In this document: in pieces, positions 1 to 6,799 of the stretch
Position numbering within the stretch: the stretch's first letter is position 1
How the letters are laid out: each line of letters starts with the position of its first letter
Source: Bacilli bacterium
GTDB taxonomy: Bacteria > Bacillota_I > Bacilli_A > RF39 > UBA660
NCBI GenBank assembly: GCA_900753325.1
Contig: CAADYO010000002.1
Location: 1-29,244 of the forward strand
Direction: 5' to 3'
Length of the DNA: 29,244 nt
Program-made: the position numbers and the translations under genes
The notes under the pieces: model-generated
Told to the model about the DNA's origin: nothing
Database searches by the model: none
The model's input: the letters and a program-made list of their open reading frames with translations, nothing else

Positions 1-131
1 CCTGCTTCACTTAACATTCTTCCAACATTGTAATATGCATCCAAATCACTCTTATTAATTGAATAATTTTTAACTTTCCGATTTATCTCATTATTTACTA
101 ATTCATTTTTTATCTCATTGTAGTAATTCAT
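1..131 (-). CDS. DUF1016/YhcG-like protein, N-terminal fragment (cut by window edge)
   Basis: The first 43 residues are visible, beginning MNYYNEIKNELVNN and reaching an AYYNVGRMLSEAG segment. That last segment matches the 'YyxIGrxLsEAg' signature in the N-terminal domain of DUF1016/YhcG proteins, a family with a C-terminal PD-(D/E)XK nuclease-like domain. The ATG at 131 has an AAAGGAG ribosome site five bases upstream, so the start is well supported. It begins 12 bases after the comEC stop with no promoter or terminator between them, so it probably shares the comEA-comEC transcript. A nucleic-acid role would fit that setting but is inference. The nuclease domain lies outside the window, so the family call rests on a short N-terminal match only. 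Confidence 0.6.
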   Translation of the reverse strand, partial: MNYYNEIKNELVNNEINRKVKNYSINKSDLDAYYNVGRMLSEA

Positions 132-143
132 ATCTACTCCTTT

Positions 144-2237
144 CTACGGACTATATGTCTCAATTCTTAATTTATTTTTTTTAATCTTAAACATGATACC
201 ACCATCTTGATCTGTTCTATAAATTTTTGAATCACTCAAATTATTTAATACTTCTTTATTGGGATGACCATATCTGTTGTTTTCGCCAACACTAATAATG
301 GAATAATTTGGATTCATAATATCAATAAACTCTTTACTACTACTGGTATCTGAACCGTGATGACCAACTTTTAGAAAGTCTATATCTTCTATGCTATATT
401 CATTTAAGATATCTTTTTCTTTTTCTATACTGGCATCACCCATGAATAAAAATTGATAATTATTATAATTAAAATAAAGAACATTAGAGTTATCGTTTTC
501 ATTATTGTAAATGCTAGTATTTAAAAAGTATAGTTTATTATTAAAGACGCTTAATTCACTTAATTCTTTATAATAGCTTATTTTCTTTTTATCTAATACT
601 TTGATTAATTCTTTTTCTAATTCATTAAACTCTCCACAATTAAATATAACGTTATCTACTTTAAAATTATTAACTAAGTTAATTGCTTCTCCCATATGAT
701 CAGCATCTCCATGACTTAAAATTAAATAGTCTACTTTTCTAATGCCGGAACTTTTAAGTAAAGGTATAGTTGTATTTTTAACAATGGAATATTCCTTATT
801 ACTTTTTGCCCAAGCTGATTTAGTATGGGTTACAATGCCACCTGTATCTATTAATACTGTTTCTCTACCAGAATATAAAAGAATAGAATCTCCTTGACCA
901 ACATCTATTACTTTTATTACAAAGTCTCTTTGAAAATAAGGGTATATATAATGAACTAATAACATTAAAGATAAGAAAATTAATTTATAATAATTCTTGG
1001 TAATTAAACCTTTAATGAAAATAATTATTAGGACATAGTAGATAATATAAAAAATAAAATTAATTCTAGGGAATGTTATAATTAGTAATCTATTATTACT
1101 TAAGAATAGAGATACTTCTTCTAATACTTTTATGGTTAATTCATAAATTGGTAATAAGAATGGTATAAATAAAGTTATTAATGATAAGGGAAAGACTATT
1201 ATACTTACATATGGTATAAAGAATAAATTATAAAAAATACTTGAAATGTTTATTTGATAAAAATTATATAAACTAATTGGTATACTTACTAAAAATGAGA
1301 TAATAGATGTTTTTAATAGACCTAATAAATAATTATTACTAGTTATATATTTACTTGTTACTATTAAAGATAGACTGATTAAAAAAGAATACCAAAAACC
1401 AACGTCAAATATATAATTGTAATTTATTAATAGTGATATTGATAATATTACAATAAATATATTTACTGGTTTTACATAGAAATAATAAATTTTATTTAGA
1501 GAAAATAATAAATAAAATAATACTCCTCTTAAGATAGATGGTGAGAAACCTACTAAAATTAAATAGACAATTAATATTATGGAGGTAATATAATAACAAT
1601 TTGTTTCTGATACTTTTATTTTTTTTAAGAATTTAGTAAATATAGAGGATAATAGAGTTATGTGCATACCTGATATAGCAAATAAATGACTTATACCGTT
1701 TTCTTGATAACTAGACATTACTTTACTACTTATGTTTGATTTATCACCTAGAATAAATGTTTTTAAATATGGACTCTTTTCTGATAAATTAATAACTATA
1801 TTTTTTAATATATAATATAGATTCTTATTACTAGAAATTTTTTTGATGTTTGAGGCATTTATTAAATAATAAATATTTTTATGTTTGAGATATGATTTAT
1901 AATTAAAAAGATAGTTTGTGGTATTATTTTTAGGAGAAGATAGTTCTCCTTCTACTTCTATGTAGTCACCAAGTTGATATTTCTTTCTATAGTTGTCCTT
2001 TTCTGTTTGGCTTTTAAAATAGTATGTTAATAATAACTTTTCTTTATTTTTTATAGTTAGTTTTAATTTATCTCCATCTATAGACGAAGTTATTATTTGG
2101 GCTTTTAACTTTGTTATATTTTCGTTATAGATACTTTTTCTAGGTATTAAGGCATTTACAATAGTTACCAAAAGTGTAATTGATATAATAATATAGTATA
2201 ACTTATTAGATAGTAATATAGTCCTTAATTTGAGCAA
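144..2237 (-). CDS. comEC: ComEC/Rec2 DNA uptake channel
   Basis: ComEC forms the inner-membrane channel for single-stranded DNA in natural transformation. The 697-residue protein has an N-terminal membrane segment (about 12-30), an OB-like extracytoplasmic part (about 40-130), the Competence domain with the FAISGMH signature near 187 followed by many membrane helices (about 210-435), and a C-terminal metallo-beta-lactamase domain from about 440. That last domain carries VGQGDS, DTGG, an HGDADHMG metal motif at 509-516 and a later HHGSD motif. Length is near the usual 700-770. The best start is TTG at 2237 with GGAG nine bases upstream, inside the 3' end of comEA (32-base overlap), which implies translational coupling. 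No frameshift is seen, so the gene looks functional. Confidence 0.95.
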   Translation of the reverse strand: MLKLRTILLSNKLYYIIISITLLVTIVNALIPRKSIYNENITKLKAQIITSSIDGDKLKLTIKNKEKLLLTYYFKSQTEKDNYRKKYQLGDYIEVEGELSSPKNNTTNYLFNYKSYLKHKNIYYLINASNIKKISSNKNLYYILKNIVINLSEKSPYLKTFILGDKSNISSKVMSSYQENGISHLFAISGMHITLLSSIFTKFLKKIKVSETNCYYITSIILIVYLILVGFSPSILRGVLFYLLFSLNKIYYFYVKPVNIFIVILSISLLINYNYIFDVGFWYSFLISLSLIVTSKYITSNNYLLGLLKTSIISFLVSIPISLYNFYQINISSIFYNLFFIPYVSIIVFPLSLITLFIPFLLPIYELTIKVLEEVSLFLSNNRLLIITFPRINFIFYIIYYVLIIIFIKGLITKNYYKLIFLSLMLLVHYIYPYFQRDFVIKVIDVGQGDSILLYSGRETVLIDTGGIVTHTKSAWAKSNKEYSIVKNTTIPLLKSSGIRKVDYLILSHGDADHMGEAINLVNNFKVDNVIFNCGEFNELEKELIKVLDKKKISYYKELSELSVFNNKLYFLNTSIYNNENDNSNVLYFNYNNYQFLFMGDASIEKEKDILNEYSIEDIDFLKVGHHGSDTSSSKEFIDIMNPNYSIISVGENNRYGHPNKEVLNNLSDSKIYRTDQDGGIMFKIKKNKLRIETYSP

Positions 2238-2886
2238 ATATTGAATCTCCTATACCAGGTACTTGTTTAATATCTTCAATTGTTTTAAAAGGACCATTTG
2301 TGGTTCTATATTCTACTATTTGTTTTGCTTTTGATGGACCTATTCCTGAAAGGCTTGATAATTCATCTTCTGTTGCGGTATTTATTGATATTAAACTAGT
2401 ATTACTTGAGTCATCATCTATACAAGCATCATTTTTAAGAGAATCCTCATTCTTTTGAATACAGGAATCTTGTACTTGTTTTTCTAGCTCTTTAGTTTTT
2501 TTAAATTCTGCTACTTCGGCATTACTGTAGACTATAATTACCATTTCATCTGTTATTTTTTTACTTAGGTTTAAAACTGTTGTATTGGCGTTTTCTGTTA
2601 AACCACCAGCTAATTCTATACAGTCAATTATTCTAGAATATTTTTTTAAAGTATAAATACCTGGATTAATTACTTCTCCTTTAATATCTACTTTATATTC
2701 TTCAATGGCTTCTTCCTTTGTTTCTTTCTTTTCTTTTTTTAGTGCAATTTTTTCTTCTTTTATCTTTGGCTTTTCTTTAGGTCGAATATTTATATATACT
2801 ATTGATGTTGTTACAATAAGAATTAATATTGCACTAGCAATAATTATTTGCTTACGATATCGATAATGAAATGTTATTTTTATCAC
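2206..2886 (-). CDS. comEA: ComEA DNA-binding competence protein
   Basis: ComEA is the membrane-anchored double-stranded DNA receptor that feeds DNA to ComEC. The 226-residue frame has a membrane anchor (about 13-32), a charged Lys/Glu linker (35-62), a SLBB-type domain (about 64-122, VDIKGEVINPGIY), a variable Ser/Asp-rich linker containing two cysteines, and a C-terminal helix-hairpin-helix pair (about 165-226) with the SGIGPSKA and VPGIGDS hairpins. The N-terminus is uncertain: the only standard start in frame (GTG at 2886) lies inside the SD sequence AGGAGGTGAT, and no ATG, GTG or TTG follows before the membrane segment. An ATA codon at 2877 has ideal SD spacing. The gene follows a terminator by only about 15 bases and overlaps comEC. 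Confidence 0.92.
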   Translation of the reverse strand: MIKITFHYRYRKQIIIASAILILIVTTSIVYINIRPKEKPKIKEEKIALKKEKKETKEEAIEEYKVDIKGEVINPGIYTLKKYSRIIDCIELAGGLTENANTTVLNLSKKITDEMVIIVYSNAEVAEFKKTKELEKQVQDSCIQKNEDSLKNDACIDDDSSNTSLISINTATEDELSSLSGIGPSKAKQIVEYRTTNGPFKTIEDIKQVPGIGDSIFAQIKDYITI

Positions 2887-2906
2887 CTCCTACTTTATTA
2901 TTCTAT

Positions 2907-2944
2907 AAAAAAAGAAAAGTTCTAAAGAAATTTCAAAACTTTTC
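2907..2944 (-). terminator. Intrinsic terminator after the DHH phosphodiesterase gene
   Basis: Inverted arms GAAAAGTT (2914-2921) and AACTTTTC (2937-2944) are followed on the minus strand by seven T residues (2913-2907). The hairpin overlaps the DHH gene stop codon. It ends about 15 bases before the comEA ribosome site, leaving no space for an independent promoter. Confidence 0.75.
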
Positions 2945-4005
2945 TACTCTTTTACTTTTACATATTGTTTTTCAGGCATTACTTGTTGGTCAGTATTATT
3001 TAACTTTGCGTCTAAAACACTTTTTAATCTTTCTTCTATAGATAATATATCCGTTGATGGTATTTTACAGGCAGCGCTTCTGGTATTCCCTCCACCAGTA
3101 AACTCTTCCATTATGTCTCCAACATCAATATCGCCTTTACTTCTGGCACTAATGGAAACTAAATTATCTTTAACAAAACCAATAGCAAATGAGGCATCAG
3201 TCTGATATTTTTGAGCTTTATCAGCTGCTTTAGCTAAATCCTCTTTCTTATAGATTGTTTCTGGTTTTTCACGATTTAGGGTAAGACTTATTTGATAATG
3301 TTGATAATGAGCAAATAAAGTACCATTATAAACTAGATTATTGATACGACGGTCTGTTTCAAATTCAGTTAAAAATAATTTGTTTACAAAATCTGGATTA
3401 GCTCCACGAATTATTAATTTTTCGGCTGTATCGTGAGTTATAGATGTCGTGTTTTTTTTATATCTGTTTGTATCCAATTCAATTCCCGCTAGTAAATAGT
3501 TAGCTACATTGGCATCATATCTTACTTTACAAGAGTTTAATAACTTAGCTACTAACTCTGAAGTTGATGATGCTTTAGGGTTTATGTAGCTTGCTGTTGC
3601 TGGAATAGTATGTTGATCTGGATTATGATGATCTATTATAACAATATTTTGAAACCTATCAAGAAATGGTGTTGCTGACACCTGATATTTTTTATTAGCA
3701 TCAACTACTATTAATGCTGAATCGACATCATCCCTCGTTAAATCTACAAATTCATTTAATTTTATAATACGATACCTAGCTTTATTGACATCTATTATTT
3801 TTTTTACTCCTGGTTCTAAATTAGCATCTTCATCATCTATAATTATGTATGCTTCCTTACCAAATGATTTACAAAACTCCAGCATTCCAATTGATGCTCC
3901 AATGGAATCGAAATCCGGTTCACTATGACCAGTTATAAATATTTTTGATGATGTTTTTATAACTCTAAGTAACTCCGGTTTGAGATCTTTACATACCTCA
4001 GGCAT
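2944..4005 (-). CDS. Soluble GdpP-like DHH/DHHA1 phosphodiesterase
   Basis: DHH/DHHA1 phosphoesterases of the GdpP and Pde2 type hydrolyse c-di-AMP, or pApA and short oligonucleotides for NrnA relatives. The 353-residue protein has the first motif GHSEPDFDS (H27, D31, D33), D102 in VVDAN, the DHH motif at 125-127, a metal-ligand D178, and a C-terminal DHHA1 domain with SISARS and EFTGGGN. The first motif is closer to GdpP than to NrnA. GdpP is about 660 residues, with two membrane helices, a PAS domain and a degenerate GGDEF domain; all of those are absent, so only the catalytic module remains and it should be cytosolic. The usual His of the DHHA1 GGGH motif is Asn (N307). The ATG at 4005 has AAGGAG ten bases upstream. 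Its own consensus promoter lies just ahead. Substrate is inferred. Confidence 0.82.
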   Translation of the reverse strand: MPEVCKDLKPELLRVIKTSSKIFITGHSEPDFDSIGASIGMLEFCKSFGKEAYIIIDDEDANLEPGVKKIIDVNKARYRIIKLNEFVDLTRDDVDSALIVVDANKKYQVSATPFLDRFQNIVIIDHHNPDQHTIPATASYINPKASSTSELVAKLLNSCKVRYDANVANYLLAGIELDTNRYKKNTTSITHDTAEKLIIRGANPDFVNKLFLTEFETDRRINNLVYNGTLFAHYQHYQISLTLNREKPETIYKKEDLAKAADKAQKYQTDASFAIGFVKDNLVSISARSKGDIDVGDIMEEFTGGGNTRSAACKIPSTDILSIEERLKSVLDAKLNNTDQQVMPEKQYVKVKE

Positions 4006-4032
4006 TTTTCATCTTCTCCTTGCTAGCTTTGT

Positions 4033-4061
4033 ATTATAGCACTATTAAAATAATAAGTCAA
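4033..4061 (-). promoter_or_regulatory. Sigma-A promoter for the DHH phosphodiesterase gene
   Basis: The minus strand reads TTGACT (4061-4056), a 17-base spacer, then TATAAT (4038-4033). The predicted transcript starts about 25 bases before the start codon. The -35 box abuts the T-tract of the preceding terminator. Confidence 0.8.
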
Positions 4062-4085
4062 AATAAAAGAGCAATGCTATTACTC
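4061..4085 (-). terminator. Intrinsic terminator after the phospholipase-like gene
   Basis: On the minus strand GAGTAAT, loop AGC, ATTGCTC (4085-4069; seven pairs, one a G-U wobble) is followed by TTTTATTT. The hairpin contains the stop codon of the upstream gene. The stem is short, so strength is uncertain. Confidence 0.5.
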
Positions 4086-4688
4086 CTTTATATAATTATC
4101 ATATTCTGCAAGTACACAATTGGTCAACTTAGTAATCAAATCATCGTTAATGTATGGATTGGGCTTACTAGATACAGAGGCATATTCAAGTTGACTTTTA
4201 GCCCAAGATTTTAGATTATCTTTTGTTATATTTCTGATATCATAATAAGCTGCTTCTATTAATTTGTTTTTAATATGTTTAGTTATTTTACTATTTTTAT
4301 TTTCAATAGCATATTCATTCATATAATTTAACATTATAGGATGTGGATCTATTATATTTTTTCCATCTTCTTTTATTCTTTTCGTTACTGATGAGTAAAA
4401 ATAATCATCATAAATAATATCTGTTAAAATATGTATAAAATATCCTTTTAAGAAATCAGATGGGTAATTATTCTTTTCTTTGTAATAGAATTCTATAATA
4501 TTTTTTCTCCAGACTTTTAAATCTTTATCTCTAAGATGAGAAGTCCAACGTTTTTCTTTTGAAGCAAAACCATTTAAATTAACGGCATCTGGTGCTAGAG
4601 CTCCTAAATAAAAATTTGGTGTATCTAAATTCTTATGTTTTTGAGCAATATTATAGGCTACTTTCTCATGAATCATTATGTTAGGCAT
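4080..4688 (-). CDS. Zinc-dependent phospholipase C/S1-P1-fold-like protein
   Basis: The 202-residue protein has the metal-site pattern of the zinc-dependent phospholipase C family: an N-terminal H7 in MIHEKVA, LGALAPDA with D34, WTSH with H51, and GYFIHILTDIIYDDYF with H86 and D90. Bacterial members of this short type are usually annotated as zinc-dependent phospholipase C family; their substrates are generally unproven. No signal peptide is visible, so secretion is not supported and a cytosolic hydrolase is more likely. Its ATG at 4688 lies inside the last codons of ftsW (8-base overlap), so it is translationally coupled to ftsW and probably shares its transcript. A terminator overlaps its own stop. 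Family assignment is reasonable; function is unknown. Confidence 0.7.
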   Translation of the reverse strand: MPNIMIHEKVAYNIAQKHKNLDTPNFYLGALAPDAVNLNGFASKEKRWTSHLRDKDLKVWRKNIIEFYYKEKNNYPSDFLKGYFIHILTDIIYDDYFYSSVTKRIKEDGKNIIDPHPIMLNYMNEYAIENKNSKITKHIKNKLIEAAYYDIRNITKDNLKSWAKSQLEYASVSSKPNPYINDDLITKLTNCVLAEYDNYIKE

Positions 4689-5826
4689 TCTTATGTACTC
4701 CTTCTTTAGCTAGTCCTGTTTCAACACTTACTCTTTGAACTATTGTTAAAGCAGCAATTAAGCAGATTGTAAAACTTCCTCCATAACTGATAAATGGTAA
4801 TGGTACTCCAGTCATTGGTATTAATCCAAATATTCCCATCAAATTAACAGCTACATGTAGAAAAATATATATAGCAACGCCATAACACATTGTACTTCCT
4901 CTATTAGTTGGACTATTTCTACCAATTATTAAAATACGGCATAAAATTATAATGTAGGCAATAATTAAAATAATACCCGTTATCAAACCTAATTCTTCGA
5001 TAATGATAGCGTAAATAAAATCAGTGTATGGTTCTGGAAGATACAAATACTTTTGAGTTGAGTTGCCTAAACCAGTACCAGTTAAGCCACCATTATTTAT
5101 AGCGATATAACAGTTGCAAACTTGATTTCCTGAATCTAGTAAGTTGGCACAAGGATTTGTAAAGTCTAAACGCTCTTTTTGCCTTTCTTGAAGAAGGGTC
5201 TTGCCGGAACTTAAAAATGCTACTAAAACAAAGAATATTAATCCTATAATACCAAACGTTGTTTTGACTTTTATTTCTTTACTAATTGGTACAGCAAAAA
5301 ATATGGCAGCTACTATACAAGTAAAAATAATCATCGTTCCTAGGTCAGGCTGTAGGAAAATCAAAAAAGCAATAGCTGCACAAACACATATTGGAAAAAG
5401 ACTTGTACTATATTTATTTAATTGTTTTTGATGTTTTTCATAAAAATAAGATAGCCAGACAATTACAATAACTTTAATGAATTCACTTGGTTGAATATTA
5501 ATTGGACCTAATTCAAACCAACTTTGTGCTTGGTTATGAGGCTTTACAACAGCTAGTAGAACAACCAAGCTTATAGAAAATACAATTAATAATAGCCAGG
5601 ATATAACACCATAACTCTTAGTTGAAAATCTAATCATAATCAAAAACATGATAAGGCCAGCTAACAAGAATAAAGCTTGTCTTATAAAATAATAATATGC
5701 ACTAACATGGTGTGACATATAGGCAATAACATTAGACGACGAAAAGACCATTATTAGGCCAAAAACAAATAATAATATTGAAATAATTAACAATGGTTTA
5801 TCTAAATATTTAAATATTTTACCCAT
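4681..5826 (-). CDS. ftsW: FtsW-type SEDS peptidoglycan polymerase
   Basis: SEDS proteins polymerise lipid II into glycan strands; FtsW does so at the division septum. The 381-residue polytopic protein starts with a short cytosolic stretch, then about ten membrane segments. It contains IQPSEFIKV after the second pair of helices, LTGTGLGNSTQKY, the loop PEPYTDFIYAIIIEELG with the conserved acidic residue, and near the end PLPFISYGGS. These loops fit FtsW/SpoVE better than RodA, although a RodA or SpoVE role cannot be excluded from sequence. The ATG at 5826 has GGAG about 12 bases upstream, a rather long spacing. No convincing -35/-10 pair was found; an extended -10 (TGTTATATT) lies upstream. 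It is coupled to the phospholipase-like gene. Confidence 0.88.
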   Translation of the reverse strand: MGKIFKYLDKPLLIISILLFVFGLIMVFSSSNVIAYMSHHVSAYYYFIRQALFLLAGLIMFLIMIRFSTKSYGVISWLLLIVFSISLVVLLAVVKPHNQAQSWFELGPINIQPSEFIKVIVIVWLSYFYEKHQKQLNKYSTSLFPICVCAAIAFLIFLQPDLGTMIIFTCIVAAIFFAVPISKEIKVKTTFGIIGLIFFVLVAFLSSGKTLLQERQKERLDFTNPCANLLDSGNQVCNCYIAINNGGLTGTGLGNSTQKYLYLPEPYTDFIYAIIIEELGLITGIILIIAYIIILCRILIIGRNSPTNRGSTMCYGVAIYIFLHVAVNLMGIFGLIPMTGVPLPFISYGGSFTICLIAALTIVQRVSVETGLAKEGVHKNA

Positions 5827-5969
5827 ATCTTTCTATATCACTCCAGTTTATTATAATATAACACATTTTAAGTGATTTTTTCTACTTAAATATATTATAG
5901 GTCAGTTTTATTAACATATTTTGTCAATTTACATATTTTATAATAGATTAAGAAAAGGAGGCTTTAGGT

Positions 5970-6131
5970 ATGTATTATTACGGTGGAGGTTCAGGCTGTT
6001 GTTCTAACCAATCATATCAAGTTCCATACTACCCTACATCTTGTTCTGGTAATAACAACTCAACTTACGCTATTATTTTAGTTCTATTTATATTATTAGT
6101 TATTGTCATTGGTACACGCTGGGCGGCATAA
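5970..6131 (+). CDS. YjcZ-like small single-pass membrane protein (53 aa)
   Basis: This short frame begins MYYYGGGSGCCSNQ and has a Tyr/Gly/Cys/Asn-rich head (1-32) followed by one hydrophobic helix, AIILVLFILLVIVIG (34-48), and a short RWAA tail. The layout and the helix resemble YjcZ-type small proteins, often called sporulation proteins in Bacillus, whose helix reads like FALIVVLFILLIIVG. The ATG at 5970 is preceded by AAAAGGAGG with good spacing, and a strong terminator follows the stop, so this is a complete single-gene unit. A TATAAT at 5939-5944 is a possible -10 box, without a good -35. It has three cysteines (residues 10, 11 and 25). Nothing in the window indicates sporulation; function is unknown. 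Confidence 0.75.
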   Translation: MYYYGGGSGCCSNQSYQVPYYPTSCSGNNNSTYAIILVLFILLVIVIGTRWAA

Positions 6132-6135
6132 ATTT

Positions 6136-6166
6136 AAACGTATAAGTGGATTCTTATACGTTTTTT
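6136..6166 (+). terminator. Intrinsic terminator of the small membrane protein gene
   Basis: A stem of AAACGTATAAG and CTTATACGTTT (eleven pairs) closes a TGGATT loop and runs into TTTTTT. It starts five bases after the stop codon. Confidence 0.9.
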
Positions 6167-6205
6167 GTTTGGAAAGAGAACTAGTACTTTATTTTTTTGC
6201 TTTTT

Positions 6206-6234
6206 TCTGGTAAAATATATGCAGTGTGAGGTGG
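6206..6234 (+). promoter_or_regulatory. Extended -10 promoter and ribosome site of def
   Basis: TGGTAAAAT (6208-6216) matches the extended -10 form TGnTATAAT with one change; no good -35 box is seen. GAGGTGG (6228-6234) lies six bases before the def ATG. Transcription would start about 15 bases before the start codon. Confidence 0.45.
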
Positions 6235-6240
6235 TAGTAG

Positions 6241-6789
6241 ATGTTAAAGACTAAGGACATACTAGATGAGAAGGATAAAAGATTAAGATTAGTTAGCAAA
6301 GAAGTTAGTTTTCCTTTAACTCAAAAAGATAAAGATTTAATAGATACAATGATTGAGTATTTACGTAATAGTCAAATTGATGAACTTGCTGAAAAGTATG
6401 ATTTACGTCCTGGTATGGGTATGGCTGCTATCCAACTAGGGGTTGCCAAACGATACTTTGTTGTGGTTGACGAAATTGAAGAAGGAAAATTTGATACATA
6501 CATTTTAATTAATCCAAAGATTATAAGTAATTCTATGGAAAAGATATATGTTGAGCTTGGTGAAGGATGTCTTAGTGTAAATAGACCAGTTGAGGGAATT
6601 GTACCAAGATATGCTAGAGTTACAATGGAAGCTTATGATTTAGAAGGAAGAAAAATCCATGTTAGAGCCCGTGAAGAGTTAGCTATTGCGATGCAACATG
6701 AACTTGATCATTTAAATGGTATTATGTTTACTGATCATATAGATAAAAATAATCCTTATAAAGGAAAAGACGAGATGCGTGCCATCTAG
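6241..6789 (+). CDS. def: Peptide deformylase
   Basis: This metalloenzyme removes the formyl group from the N-terminal methionine of nascent proteins. The 182-residue product has the three family motifs in order: GMGMAAIQLG (GxGxAAxQ), EGCLSV, with the metal-binding Cys, and QHELDHLNG (HExxH). The length and the long insert before motif 1 fit type 2 deformylases of Bacillota. The ATG at 6241 has a strong GAGGTGG site. The gene is monocistronic on the plus strand and converges on smc; its terminator hairpin begins inside the coding sequence. No methionyl-tRNA formyltransferase gene is in the window, although this enzyme implies one elsewhere. Confidence 0.96.
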   Translation: MLKTKDILDEKDKRLRLVSKEVSFPLTQKDKDLIDTMIEYLRNSQIDELAEKYDLRPGMGMAAIQLGVAKRYFVVVDEIEEGKFDTYILINPKIISNSMEKIYVELGEGCLSVNRPVEGIVPRYARVTMEAYDLEGRKIHVRAREELAIAMQHELDHLNGIMFTDHIDKNNPYKGKDEMRAI

Positions 6790-6799
6790 TCTTTTTTTT
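6765..6799 (+). terminator. Terminator of def, overlapping its 3' coding end
   Basis: AAAAGAC-G-AGATG and CATCT-A-GTCTTTT pair around a CGTGC loop, with one mismatch, then the T-tract continues to 6799. The left arm is in the last def codons and the T-tract reaches the smc stop codon at 6798. The stem could also act on smc transcripts, though the minus-strand T-tract is poorer. Confidence 0.7.

Noticed and set aside
4020..4214. Plus-strand frame of 64 codons
   Set aside because: It runs opposite to the phospholipase-like gene and the DHH promoter, has no ribosome site and no recognisable sequence.
5827..5969. Consensus promoter for ftsW using TTGACA and TATAAT in the divergent gap
   Set aside because: The two boxes are about 22 bases apart on the minus strand, too far for a sigma-A promoter.
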